Source: Brettanomyces bruxellensis (taxonomy: Eukaryota; Ascomycota; Pichiomycetes; Pichiales; Pichiaceae). Taken from it: a stretch of DNA of 64,000 nucleotides. The position numbers were made by a program, and so were the translations under genes. The notes beneath the pieces are model-generated. The model did no database searches. It had not been told where the DNA came from and was given only the letters and a program-made list of their open reading frames with translations. Every line of letters begins with the position of its first letter. The first letter of the stretch is position 1. Below, piece after piece: positions 41,591-52,932 of this stretch. The DNA is taken from NCBI RefSeq assembly GCF_011074885.1, contig NC_054690.1, forward strand, positions 1,059,001-1,123,000, given 5' to 3'.

Positions 41591-43178
41591 CGTGCTTTAA
41601 AAAAATGCTGTTTATTTTGTATATAATAATTTCTCTACTTTGAAACGGTCAACCACTTACAAATAGACGTAGTATGAAAGATCGATCAAGGATGGTAGGA
41701 GAAAAGGGAAACAGAAAAGAAAACGAGAATAAATGAGTCTTTCGTAACTTTCGGAAAAAATTACAGAAGAAAAGGTGGGGAAACATGTAAAGCTGTCCCC
41801 TTATATACCGTTTGATTCTTCAAGGACATCGGCTGTTTTTCCATCGAAATGATCTGTGTGAACAACCCAAATCGATAATGAAAAAATTTTTGACCAATTA
41901 CTATGCTGGACGGAGAAAGAAAGTGAAAAAAAAAAGGAGGACCGACAACTATTTCTTCGGCGATGGCCAGCAATCAGCTATTGTTCAAATATTTTGCCTA
42001 GGATATCATATGCCTGACATCAATAGCGACGGAGATGTCCTTTAATTTTTTTTATTTTTCTAGACAATGCAAATGTTACTATCTGACCCCATAATCGCGG
42101 TTTGCTTTCATTTGCTTGGCCGTACAATTTTCTTTAATAATATTTCTTCTCGAATTCGTGTTTTGGCTACTGTAAAATACTTGACAAGTGTTCTTCTCAA
42201 ACACCCAAAACTCTTCTTCCAACCTTTTCCTTTTAAGCCAGGCAAGTATTACGGCAATAATCATCAAAGTACGAACCGGAGAAAGCTTCACGAAAAGGCG
42301 GGAAATAGGCTTCTCCGACTGAAAAGCACTAAATTTCTTCTGGTTGAAAATTTCATAGATTCAGCTTACGCACAAACTAAAAAGGAAAAATGGAAGACCA
42401 AGCGACCGTTGCCTGTTTCTCCTTTACGTTATCTCTGACCAATAAGATTCGCGCATCACTTGCTGCGGGCTTTATTCTATAGTTCGACGGCCCGAACATC
42501 GGCTATTATAATCTTTGATTGTTTCCAATACTACGAATGCCTACTGAATGTAACTTAACCTTTTTTTTCTATTGGTTCCATATAATTTCCGCCCTGGTGT
42601 ATATTCAAAAACCTGATTTAAGCTTTCAATCTACTCAGTTAAATTCCGACAGGTCGGTAAAATTTTTTTTTTTTCGGTGAATATCTTTTTAGTTCTACGT
42701 GGGATATGAAATATATGCCAAAGACCTAAAAATGGAAAAGGATGGAGAAATGATTCAAAGTGGATATATCTTCGAACTTGACGCAAATTTCAGCACAACA
42801 ATTGTTACAATTTAGTGTGAATCTTAATCATTATTATATTTAACTAATCGATATTCAAAGTCTTATCTAATCGGATTATCCGAGGAAATAGAAAATTGCG
42901 GAAATGAGCCGTTCCTGGTTATTGTGCTTAATTTTTTTTTCTTTTTCCGATCATTCTGAGTTATCGGACATTATATTTTGTTAATACCATACTGAAATAC
43001 AAAACACGTCCGCCTGAACCAATAGTTCTGATCATGCATTGATGTGAGGTTTATGATCTTTTCAAACCATATAGCTGTAAATTATGTTGATTAATCAAAA
43101 AAGCCAACTTCATAAAAAAACTAGAAAAAAAATGAGGGGGGGGGGGGGGGGGGGGAAAATGGTTTCTGCAGCGCAAAT
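41591..43178. other. 1.6-kb upstream region of GDH1 and 3' side of the SCP2 gene
   Basis: No convincing gene. A 123-codon frame at 42067 and 77 codons at 41812 have no family features. CGG/CCG half-sites occur near 42489-42503 (CGACGGCCCGAACATCGG), which could serve Zn2Cys6 regulators of GDH1, but at about 900 bp from the ATG. Confidence 0.4.
43136..43155. repeat. 20-bp poly-G tract
   Basis: Twenty consecutive G bases lie 24 bp beyond the stop codon of the SCP2 gene, in its 3' region (poly-C in the sense of the gene). Its true length is likely variable and hard to sequence. Confidence 0.9.
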
Positions 43179-43571
43179 TCAAAGCTTTGCTTTTTCCTGT
43201 CCAGCATATTTTAGTAATTTTTCAATATACGCTGCTTTCAGGACATTACCTTTTATTTTCAATTTTCCTGCCATGAAGAGTCTTTGTGCACTTTGCTTAC
43301 CCCTAATTAGCTTTATTAAATTCAGGTCACTGATGCGTATCTTAATATCAGATTCTTCCGCAGATTGACTATCGCTGTTTCCAAATTTAGTCAACTCCAC
43401 TTTCTTCCCTTTTTTAGCGTATAAGATCCATTTGACCTTCTCTCCTTTTTTATTAAATACATCAAAGCTAACATTTGAATCTAATTTTTTGGCAGCTTCC
43501 TCAGCCAATGTGCTGTTATCGGCCAAATTTCTTGAAAGGTTCTCAAGCTTTGCCGTAGATTTGAGTGTCAT
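43179..43571 (-). CDS. POX18: Peroxisomal SCP2-domain lipid-transfer protein (POX18-like)
   Basis: A 130-residue single SCP2 domain. It has the family pattern FDVFNKKGEKVKWILYAKKG, followed by IKIRISDLNLIKLIRGKQSAQRLFMAGKLKIKGNVLKA. It ends in AKL, a peroxisomal PTS1 signal. Candida tropicalis PXP-18/POX18 is of the same size and is induced by oleate; it binds fatty acyl-CoA and protects acyl-CoA oxidase. S. cerevisiae lacks this gene. A CGG-N15-CCG element just upstream may reflect oleate control. Confidence 0.93.
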   Translation of the reverse strand: MTLKSTAKLENLSRNLADNSTLAEEAAKKLDSNVSFDVFNKKGEKVKWILYAKKGKKVELTKFGNSDSQSAEESDIKIRISDLNLIKLIRGKQSAQRLFMAGKLKIKGNVLKAAYIEKLLKYAGQEKAKL

Positions 43572-43872
43572 GTTTACAATAACTGTGATGTAGGCACGCG
43601 GTGATATATATTTACCCCGTAATTTATAAAGGCCGTCTTACTTTCTTAATTATATTTATCAGATTTTATAGATTCTCTGGAAGAAGATAAAATCATATAA
43701 ACATCTATTTATATATCTGGAATATGAATAGTTATAGTATACAGAATGATTCATTCCCCACATTTCCTGGTACAACTGCTAGTCTATAAATCATACCCCA
43801 CTTCTAGCTATGAGAACCGGGGCAATTTTTCCCATTACCGTGGTAGACTTCCGTTTTGCATGATTTCACCGA

Positions 43873-43904
<32 letters not shown>

Positions 43905-45039
43905 GGTTACCTCCTCGCGCAAAGAGATCTCAAAAGCTTCGTCGGTCTAATGATACCGTTTCTCCATCAAAATACATGGAATTGAAATGAACAATCTGTA
44001 AAATACACTTAAAACTATATATGAACAAACCAATATGCATTTGATTGTACTTTCTAAAAAAGTTTAACTTTGGAATTCAACCTCCTATTATTTCGAAATT
44101 GAACTTTTTTAATAGAGGTCTAATTTTGATCACGTGATTCCGAATGGGGTTAGGGATTTCCGCTGTTCTAAATTTTTACCAAACTTCAACCAATCACAGT
44201 GCATGCGAATAATGGTTGTGAGACCTTCCGATTGTAAATGGATATTACAAAATCATAAACCGATGTTAGATTCTTGTATTCAGTTAATTTTGATGATGAT
44301 GTTAGACTACAAAATACGATGATGATCATACAAAGTTGATCGCATAGAAGCTTCAACCAAAAAAAAAAATTCAAAAAAACGCGGTCTGATGAAAAGGCTG
44401 AGGTGAAGTTTCCTTCAATATATCGCTGAGTAAATTATATCACAACGGGGTAATCCATTGATTGCATCTATAATATATTCAATTTTGTATTTAAATGCCA
44501 TCTTATCAAAATTTTGCGGGTAAAGTTAACATCTTTTAACGATAAAAAGTATATATCCGACGGCTAGTAGATAGGAATATAAAATGTAGTGCTAGATATT
44601 ATAGAGGGGCAAAAGGTAGATAAGTACACCCAATTTACAAGTAGCAATAAAGTTACATAACTACAGTAAATTTGCATGACAATAAAATTTAATCCCACTG
44701 CCAAGTTTCAAAGTTTCTGGTGGTAGATTTCAACTTTTGATATTAGACAGACTCGTAAAAATTAACCGCTGAAAGAACACTGAAGGTAGGATTAATTAGT
44801 TGAAATAATGTGCACTGATCGGCAAAGACGCGATAAAAATAAATAACTTTTGCAAGAAATAAACAACCTCACAAATAAAAAAGTGGGAAAAGAACCAAAA
44901 AATAATAAAAATTCGCTAATCCCCAAGTTGCACGTTTTATTTGTTTACACCAGCTCACCTCTTTCTTCTTCTTACATACGATTAAACTTACGTGTTACAT
45001 CCATCAAACAACCGATAAATCGCTTATATATTATTCAAA
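43572..45039. promoter_or_regulatory. Divergent upstream region of POX18 and histone H1
   Basis: A 1.5-kb region. It contains CGG-N15-CCG at 43599-43619, which fits the spacing of oleate response elements (CGGN15-18CCG), a T29 run at 43876-43904 and TCACGTGA near 44130. The histone side is AT-rich, with no clear histone-type activator sites recognised. Confidence 0.45.
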
Positions 45040-45871
45040 ATGGCCACAGCAAAAACTGCCAAAACAACCTACAAGGGTAAGTTTAAAACCGACATTTAAA
45101 GAAGGGATAAAGACCAAGAATATTTATGGGTGTATTTTCGTGTTAGGCTTTTACCGAAGTTAATCTGCGTTTTTCCCATCCAATATTTTTTAATGAACAC
45201 CAAAATTAGGATACTAACATACCGATAAAGACATGATTGTGTCAGCCGTTACAGGCTTGAAGGAAAGAAATGGCTCAAGGTACGTATAATTTACCAATAT
45301 GTTACGTTGGTTTCTTCCCAAGGCAACTCTCAAAAAAAAAATTTATGGTGTGGTCATGATTTTGTTTCACTTAAAGCAACACCTTTTTTTTTTTTGCAAT
45401 CCAATTTGACATTTGGAAATACTAACACAACCATAATTATATAGCCGTCAAGCTCTGAAAAAGTTCATTAGGGCTAACTTCGATGTCAACCCAACCAACT
45501 TTGACTCCCAGTTCAACATGGCCATCAAGAGAGGTGTTGCTGCTGAATATTTGCTTCAGCCAAAGGGACCTTCTGGACCAGTGAAGGTGAACAAGACCGT
45601 TATTAAGCCTAAAAAGGCTGTTAAGAAGGCTCCTGTGAAAAAGGAAGCAAAGAAGGAAGTTAAGAAGGAAACCAAAAAGACCAAGCCTGCACACAAGAAA
45701 ATTGTCAAGAAGGCTGTTGCCAAGAAACCGGCAGCACACAAGAAGACTTCAAAGAGAGCACCAAAGAAGGCTGTTGGAACGAAAAAGGCTTCAACGAAAA
45801 AGGCTAAAACCACAAAGAAGGTTTCTAAGAAGTCTTCGAAGAAGACCAAGAAGGCACCAAAGAGAAAGTGA
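45040..45871 (+). CDS. HHO1: Linker histone H1, three exons
   Basis: Exons 45040-45076, 45231-45279 and 45445-45871 join to 170 residues. Intron 1 (154 nt) begins GTAAGT with TACTAAC at 45212-45218. Intron 2 (165 nt) begins GTACGT with TACTAAC at 45420-45426. The joins give YKDMIVSAVTGLKERNGSSRQALKKFI, which continues into the winged-helix domain with NPTNFDSQFNMAIKRGVAAEYLLQ. The tail is Lys/Ala/Pro-rich (KKAPVKKEAKKEVKKE, KRAPKK). S. cerevisiae Hho1 has two globular domains and 258 residues; this has one, the canonical H1 layout. It binds linker DNA in chromatin. Reading the 45518 frame alone would lose most of the globular domain. Confidence 0.95.
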
Positions 45872-48863
45872 TGGCAGCTCTTTTTTTATCTATTGTTACG
45901 TTAACAAATGCCATTCCTTGTTATTATGCCATCGTGACTTCTTCCTCAAATGCTTATGTGTTTTAATATCCTTTTGTACACTATCTTTCGGTGCGAGTAT
46001 GATTATTCATATTTCTTTTCCTTAGTTAAGATATCCACTCCGTTCTTTGTGCTATTTTACATTTTTTTTCCCCAGTTCCAAACATAAAGCCCTTTACCAT
46101 TACGTTGTTTTTGAGTTTGACTTTTTTCTGCTCGATTAATGGTAAGGTACGTTGCTTCGAGTCTATTGGATTTCTCTTTGTGACATTTCGCCCAGATAAA
46201 TTCATAGTTTTGTTTGGCATCATCTGGTGTGAGTGGGTATGTTCTACTTACTTCTTATTTTTCTTTTTTATTTTGAATATTTTTTGTCCAGCTTTTTTTT
46301 TTCTTATCTCAATTACATCAATTTCGCCTTTTCCTTATTATTTTACCGTTCATGTCTATTCCTTGGAGTAGGCTCTTTCTTCATATTTCTTCTGTACTCT
46401 AATTAAAGGCTCTATTATCATTATTTGTTAATTCTATACCTCATGCTACGGTTATATTACCTTGTAAATTATGATCAATATTTTTTTTTTGTATTTACAG
46501 TTCCTCTTCCGATTGTTTCCATGTTTACTTTTTCTTCGCGCTTTTTCCTTTCTTTCTTTTCGCGTTTGGTGACAGGTAACAAACAAGTCGATTGGCGCGT
46601 CCGTGTGCAATCGAAGCCACTGAAACGAGTTCAGTATTAGCGTAAAAGTGCATAGAGGAATTAAAGTGTTTCAACAAATGTATAGTTCGGCACTGACAAA
46701 GTATTTTTATTTTCTATCTTTAAAAGAGCATTATCAGTGTTTTAGGAAAATAAAAAATGGAAGCTGTAAGAGCCTAAGTGGGAAGAAAAAAGGTCAGGTT
46801 TATAGATACTATGAATTGGGATAGCACAGATTACGTGCAAAAAACCTTGAATAGAGCAAATCCTTATGCTCGTAGTTGATCTAACCTAAATACAGGGCAC
46901 AGAGGAGAAAAATCAAAACAAAAAGGTACCAAGCAAATCAACTTCTTCAGTATTCTTGTTAATAACATCACTATTCTCTTTCTTCAGCCACCTTATTTCC
47001 GAATTTCCTTAGGATACAACTACTCACTCCTTTATGTGATGGCAAAAATAGCTGCAGATAGACTGGAAATCGTATTTTTTATTTATTTTTCAGGCAGAAA
47101 GCGGCAAGCATATCTGCTCTTATTATTATTTTATGCAATTGCTCTTATTCATCAAGTTTCTTTATGTATTATTGGCGGTCCGATTTTGTCACTCATTTCT
47201 ATATCCGATGAATAAGCGATTACTTTGGATAATGGGAATATCAAGATGTTGAAATTTCTATCAATTCTAATTTAAGCAGTAACAATCGTCCACATTTCAT
47301 CTTAAGGGATCCATTTTCAATGATTTTAATGGTGAAGAAATATGTGTTCGGACTGGAGTAATTTCCAACGTTTATTTAAGAAACAAAAAAAAAGACAATT
47401 TCTATACAGCAGAAAAAATAAAATAAAGTGCTTACATATCAATAGTGTGCCTACTGCTCGGACTCCCCATTAAAACAATCAATAAGAAAATTGCATGACT
47501 GTCGCTAGTTTGAATTTGACAATTGGTACAATTCTGTTCAACGTTCTGGTACCGCCTTTTTTTTTTACCTAATTAATCGACGTACCAAAATTATGTGGGG
47601 GAAAATGGAAAAAGTTCCAGCTTTTTATCTACCTGGATTTCTAACAATATTTTGAGCTTTAAATTCTAAGTTTTACTCATCTTTTTTTTTCGGTACAACA
47701 GGTTCCAGTAAGGGTTCCTACTCTGTACAAAGAAACCCGATTTCTTAAAAGCAATAAGAAAGGAAATTCGTGAAGTTTACGATCGTTGCTCCCCTTATTC
47801 GATGAGATTCGGAAAGATTTCTTAATTAGCCGAAGGAACGAAAACTGGCCAGTGAGAGGCACCGACTTTCCCGGGAAAGATGCCGGAACGAAGAATTTAA
47901 AGTGTAAAAAAAAAAAAAATCCGGAGAAATGTGAAACAAGAGAAGGACCGTCTATACAAGAGCGTTTTTTGGCTTTAACTGGCAAATAATCATTCCCCGT
48001 ACCTTTAGTAACAAACAAACAAAAATAATAACAATTAACTAGAGCAAAATTTAGCAGTACAGTAGACAGACAAATCACAATCTGAAAAAAGAAAAATCGG
48101 ATTTCAGGATTATGTGCAAAAATTGGTTGTGGAGAGAATTTATTTATTTGGCGTCGGATCAAAAGTTAATTGCCAATCAAAGCAAGCTAAAAACGCCTGA
48201 ACCGTATAAATATCTAACAATTGCAGAAGTGCACTAGAAAAAATTAATAATTGAATTCACAGAATATAATAGGAACGATTGGTCAAACCATCCGACATTG
48301 TTCCACCGAATTTCATGGGCATTGTCTTCTCCCAATTACTTTCTCCCTTAGTCCATCCTGGGTCAAGTCCGTATCTCACCAATAACATCGTTGCACTTCA
48401 CTCTATGTATGCACCCGCCTTGACTTTATAACCTCCACATCCTATATTATCTGCTCTCCCTATTCTTCAGTATTTTATTTCCGCTTTATTTTCACCGTCT
48501 TTGTATGTTTCCTAACAATTGCTCTAAACAGCTTCATAATCTTTACAGATCTTTACATCTTTCAGTACTCGATCCTTTCACTTGTCGTTTGATCAAGCAT
48601 TTGTCGACGAACCTTCCATCGCTTACAAGTATCTTTCCAGCTTTTTCCATTCAGAAAGTGTGTTGCACAAGAGGGAGATCAGGATCATTATAAAACCGGC
48701 ATTTCCCCCTTTTCTGCCCGTATCGTCTATTTGCAATAAAAGCTGAATTTCCACGAAGTCATTTGTCCGCCTTCTGGCTGTTGTTAGAAAGTACTTAGTC
48801 ACAGGATAAGGATATAGAGTTTTTTTTTTCATTTCTGCTAATAGGTTTCAGCATATTTAAAGA
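45872..48863. other. 3-kb gene-free stretch histone H1 to PES4
   Basis: Strongly T-rich on the plus strand, especially 46040-46570. No frame looks like a protein: a 161-codon minus frame at 47677 is Phe-rich through T tracts. The last 600 bp are pyrimidine-rich with a T run at 48821, likely the promoter and long leader of the RNA-binding gene. Confidence 0.45.
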
Positions 48864-51020
48864 ATGCCAACCTTAATTGAACCCGAAACGCCGGATTCGA
48901 ACTCTGATTTGGTATCAGCGCCAAGTACGTTGGATGATTTGAAAGCTGAAAATTCTGGAAGTCAAGAAGAAACATATTCATACACTTTAAGAATAAAGAA
49001 CCCTAGTCCCGAACTGGACGAGCATCTTCTTCGATTTCAGGAACAAAATCAACTATCCCCATCTTTCTTCTCTTTAATACGGACCACCCGAAACGAAACA
49101 TATTTCTGCTTTATTAAGTTTGCTGAGAGAAAAGATCTCATGGATGATTTTGTGAAATATTTGACCTCTCTGAAAGATGGTGAGCAAGATAGACCATTCG
49201 AATTAGAAACCATCGATTCCGAATATAAGTTGAATCTTCAGCTTCCTGGTAATCTTTACATCAGGGGTCTGCTACCAACAACTCGCTCAGAAGATCTATA
49301 CAAGATATTCCACCCTTATGGTGAGGTGCAATCGTGTAAAGTTATATATGACGATTATGGCTTTTCCAAGGGTTACGGATTTGTGAATCTGGCAAACAGA
49401 ATGCAGGCTGATAGGGCAATTAAAGGCTTAAACGGACAGAGCGTCGCCGGAAATAATCTTTTCGTCAATCACCATGTTTCCAAGACCGACCGCTTGAAAG
49501 ACATGGAAATCAGGAGACACAACTATTCGAACTTGTATGTAAAGAACATTCCACCAAAGTATTCAAAGGAAGATCTTTCATCGTTGTTCAACAAATTTGG
49601 AACAATCGATTCCGTCTTTCTTCCACACGGTGAGAACGGTGAGGAAAATAAAGGCTATGGTTTTATCAATTTCAGATACCACAAAGATGCTGTCCAGGCT
49701 GAGCAAGAAATGAACAACTTCGAGCTCCAGGAAGGTTACAAAATTGAAATTTCTCGAGCAGAGAGAAAGAGAGAAAGATCAATTTACTCCGAAGAGGCAT
49801 ACCATTATGGTCCTATTGGATATGTGCCAATTACTGCTCCTCTGTCTCCACCTCAGGCTTCCATGATTCCTGATCAAGCTTTTGTTCCTACCGAAGCAGT
49901 TGGACATATAGTTGCTGCTCCGCAGTCTTCTGTTGCAGATGGTGCCTCTGTTGCTACTGATTACAAAAAAGAAGAAATGGATTCATTATCCACCAACGGA
50001 ATAAAGAAAGATAATACTGTTGACGAGGAATCTGAGACTGAGAATGAAGTGAAATTGGGAGAGGACGGTTCGGAAAAGAAAAAGAACGGCGATTCCAATT
50101 CAAAAAGGACGAAGACAAGAAGGAAGTCTTCCGCAAACTATTTCATGTCATCTGATTCAAATATGCTGTCTTCAGCGGCTGGTCTTCCAATAGCAGGGCC
50201 AGATTATCAAGACTCCAATCTATATATCACACATCTACCCTTGGAATTCACTGACGCTGATCTGGAGAAGCTCTTTTCCTCATTTGGTCCTATAGTCTCT
50301 GCCAAGGTAATCACGTATCAAAGAAACAACAAGAGCGGGAAGATGGATCAACCAATAGGCTCACGTGATGCCAAGGGCAAAGATCCTGAGAGTCTAGTTG
50401 GAAAATCAAAAGGTTTCGGTTTTGTTTGCTTCCAGAAGCCTGTTTATGCCTCCAAAGCATTGGTGGCAATGAATGGCTATAAGCTTGACTCAACACATAT
50501 TCTAAACATTTCCTTTGCGCAAAGGAAGGAAAACAAGTTTGAAAGAGGAAGACTTCGTCACTACAACCAGAATAACCTAGAGAACTTTTACAGGTATTTC
50601 AATTATCAAATTCCTCCTAGTTACGGATACCCTTCTTATACTATTCCGGATGGAAAGATTTCTGACGAGAAAGCTTCATCAAGATTCTATGAGTCCCCTC
50701 AGGCTGCATTACCATTTTTCTCTCCTCCAATGCCAATTATGGTTTCTCCTGTCACTAAAGACTATAAGGCCAAAACCGACAAAGAGACTGATGATGCTGG
50801 CTCTAATTCTGAAAGCGACGACCATAACGATGATAACAAGCATGACAACTATGATGATGAAAGTGGTAGTGCATCAGAAGTGTCTGATGATGGGGAAAAT
50901 GTTGATGCGCAGGCATTTCCACCTCCATTTGTTCCGTATGGCTCATTTTACTACTATTCGTACCCTCAGATGTATGATGCACCAGCATTTATTCCAGCAG
51001 GAAACACTGAAAGGCGGTAA
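48864..51020 (+). CDS. PES4: Multi-RRM RNA-binding protein of the Pes4/Mip6 family
   Basis: A 718-residue protein with four RRM-like units. The first (about 38-110) is degenerate. The second starts NLYIRGLLP near 130 with RNP1 KGYGFVNL, the third starts NLYVKNIPP near 223 with KGYGFINF, and the fourth starts NLYITHLPL near 452 with KGFGFVCF. An acidic and Ser-rich linker separates the third and fourth. The tail is rich in Tyr/Pro and Asp. Pes4 and Mip6 have four RRMs and act on mRNA export and translation of meiotic messages. S. cerevisiae has both paralogues; I cannot tell them apart here. Confidence 0.75.
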   Translation: MPTLIEPETPDSNSDLVSAPSTLDDLKAENSGSQEETYSYTLRIKNPSPELDEHLLRFQEQNQLSPSFFSLIRTTRNETYFCFIKFAERKDLMDDFVKYLTSLKDGEQDRPFELETIDSEYKLNLQLPGNLYIRGLLPTTRSEDLYKIFHPYGEVQSCKVIYDDYGFSKGYGFVNLANRMQADRAIKGLNGQSVAGNNLFVNHHVSKTDRLKDMEIRRHNYSNLYVKNIPPKYSKEDLSSLFNKFGTIDSVFLPHGENGEENKGYGFINFRYHKDAVQAEQEMNNFELQEGYKIEISRAERKRERSIYSEEAYHYGPIGYVPITAPLSPPQASMIPDQAFVPTEAVGHIVAAPQSSVADGASVATDYKKEEMDSLSTNGIKKDNTVDEESETENEVKLGEDGSEKKKNGDSNSKRTKTRRKSSANYFMSSDSNMLSSAAGLPIAGPDYQDSNLYITHLPLEFTDADLEKLFSSFGPIVSAKVITYQRNNKSGKMDQPIGSRDAKGKDPESLVGKSKGFGFVCFQKPVYASKALVAMNGYKLDSTHILNISFAQRKENKFERGRLRHYNQNNLENFYRYFNYQIPPSYGYPSYTIPDGKISDEKASSRFYESPQAALPFFSPPMPIMVSPVTKDYKAKTDKETDDAGSNSESDDHNDDNKHDNYDDESGSASEVSDDGENVDAQAFPPPFVPYGSFYYYSYPQMYDAPAFIPAGNTERR

Positions 51021-51084
51021 AGGATGAGTGCATACAGTTTGGTGAAAATAAAAGAATGCTGTTAGCGATCTTCAAACCATTGTA

Positions 51085-51507
51085 ATGGAGGTTTTTGGTT
51101 CTAATTGGCCTTTTTCAAACTTCACTCTCGCGGTTGGACATCACTGTGAACCTGATGAAACTTGTACATAATAGGGCAATTGTCTGGGATTCGCTTATGA
51201 TGTGGTATAGACGAATCCAGAGTTGGGCCTTCTGGAATTCTTAAAGAAACACTACTGTAAAAATAAGCCATTGGACGTGCTTGTTTCATCTTTTCTCTTA
51301 ATTGCTTTGTTTTTGTTCTATATTTTCGGTCCAGTCAAACCTGGATGGACAGACCAATGTACAGCAACACTAATAAAAAAAAAGTACTTCGTTGGGACAA
51401 ATTACATTAGAAAAGTAAATTTAATTGCAAAGCCTGATCCAGTGTGCAAAAGGTATGTATATATATATATAATTGTCGACATTTCTTTCTCAGACCTAAA
51501 AACATGA
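51085..51507 (+). pseudogene. Possible small membrane protein gene, frame interrupted
   Basis: The frame from ATG 51085 reads MEVFGSNWPFSNFTLAVGHH and on to DETCT, then has TAA, TAG and another TAG. The same frame reopens as GLLEFLKKHYCKNKPLDV with a hydrophobic span (SFLLIALFLFYIFG), then PGWTDQCTATLIKKK, ending at 51507. An AGGTATGT at 51450 might be a 5' splice site. I do not recognise it; an indel-damaged small gene, a relic or chance are all possible. Confidence 0.22.
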
Positions 51508-51539
51508 TGAGCAAATCGACAAAAAGATACATCAGTCAA

Positions 51540-52402
51540 CTATAGTGATGGGGGAACATCGTCCAGCTTCGCATTCTTAAAATTCTTTGGCTGTTCGGCA
51601 AACTCCTGTGATGGATCACTATCCTCAGAAAGTGCTTCTTCGTCCACTTGTTCAACACTCTTCACTTCATCGATGTAATATTTGAGCATCTCCTCTATTC
51701 CATTTTTCAAAGTTATTTCACTGCTCGAGCACGATTTGCAGGCTCCAATAAGCCTCAAATAAACTGTTCCGGTTTCTCCGTCCCATTTCAGAAATTTGAT
51801 ATCTCCACCATCTTCCTGAATTGCAGGTTGGATTCTCGTCACAAGCATCTCTTTTACAAGCTCTACGACCTCATCGTTCGGATCAATTTCTTCATCTTCC
51901 TCCTCCAGTTCCTCGGCATCTCTTTCCTCCTCTTCTTTACGATTCTGGTCGGCCATTTTTCCAGCTATGTAATCATAATACTTATCCGTCAAAACAGGTC
52001 GTCCCATAGTTAAGTGCTCGGTCATTATAGAAAATATCTGCGGCTTAAGAACCGACCAGTCAGGAACCTTCTTGTTATCTTTCATCTCACCATCTGTCTT
52101 TTTCACAACTGTCAAAAAGTTGTAACCCAACAGCACTGAGAAATGCATCTATTATTGAGACTGAGCAACTTAAAGGCCAGCTCCGATTTCTCAAGAGCAT
52201 CCTTTATTCCATCAACTTCAACAGTTGGTGCCTTTGGTGATGGGAGAAGCACTGCCCCACTTGGAATAAACTTCAGAGCATTCTCATTTGGAGTTTCTTG
52301 TGTTTGAATGAAAAGAGATCGGATTTGCGGTGATAAAAGCTTCTGAAACGTTATCCCTCTGCGAGACTGTACTCTGATTGTGCGGCCAATCAAACTGAAC
52401 AT
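51540..52402 (-). pseudogene. NFU1: Mitochondrial Fe-S carrier Nfu1, split by an apparent single-base deletion
   Basis: The first frame (52402-52112) has a presequence and IQTQETPNENALKFIPSG, the start of the Nfu N-domain. The second frame (to 51540) holds the rest of that domain (FSVLLGYNFLTVVKK, WSVLKPQIFSIM) and the NifU-like domain with the cluster ligands CKSC (GACKSCSSSEITLKNGIEEML). One base is missing near 52141-52143, where T3 in coding sense would become T4 and read NNRCIFSVLLGYNF. With it the gene is 288 codons exactly. Nfu1 delivers 4Fe-4S clusters to lipoate synthase and complex II. An assembly error is the favoured cause. Confidence 0.85.
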
Positions 52403-52932
52403 TGCTTTTTTTTTGTAATGATTATGTTTGTATCAAACACTAATTAGTGAAAAGAAAAACGGTTTAGTTGGATGGTGAGCTGTAGGATTAGAAAATGATG
52501 TGTAGTTCCTTGATGCAAGAAAATCTCCGCCAAGTTTCTTTCATTCCCCACGTCTCCCCGCCATTTTTTAATTTTTAATTTTTCATTTTCTTTATTTTTT
52601 GTCTTCCCGAATTTTTCCACGATATATAATACGAGCAGGCTTGGATATCAATACTAAACTACAATACCATGCTACGACCTCGGACTAATAGCAGTTGCTG
52701 CAAAATAAGACTTCTTGGGAAGGCGAAAAAGATCGTGTTTTCCTCCCAGCAAGACTAATGGCTGTGTATTAGATCAAAAGGCTAGAAAAATGCGTAGTGT
52801 AAAATTAAATGAACGACACGAATTGAATCAACTACTAGGGCCTAGGACGCTTAACGGCTCTTTTCCAAAATCAAAATATAGTTGTGTTTCTTCTCCTCTA
52901 AAAGTATTCCTTTCAAAATCCAGCAATGACTA
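52403..52932. other. Intergenic NFU1-ARL3
   Basis: A 530-bp region, AT-rich with a TATATAA at 52622. An 81-codon plus frame at 52715 shows no family features. Confidence 0.4.

Noticed and set aside
42067..42438. 123-codon plus frame upstream of GDH1
   Set aside because: No motif and lies in the GDH1 upstream region; kept only as intergenic.
45556..45849. 97-codon frame antisense to histone H1
   Set aside because: Phe/Leu-rich mirror of the Lys-rich tail; a shadow of the true gene.
47677..48162. 161-codon minus frame
   Set aside because: Composition follows A/T runs (FFFF segments) and no family motif is present.
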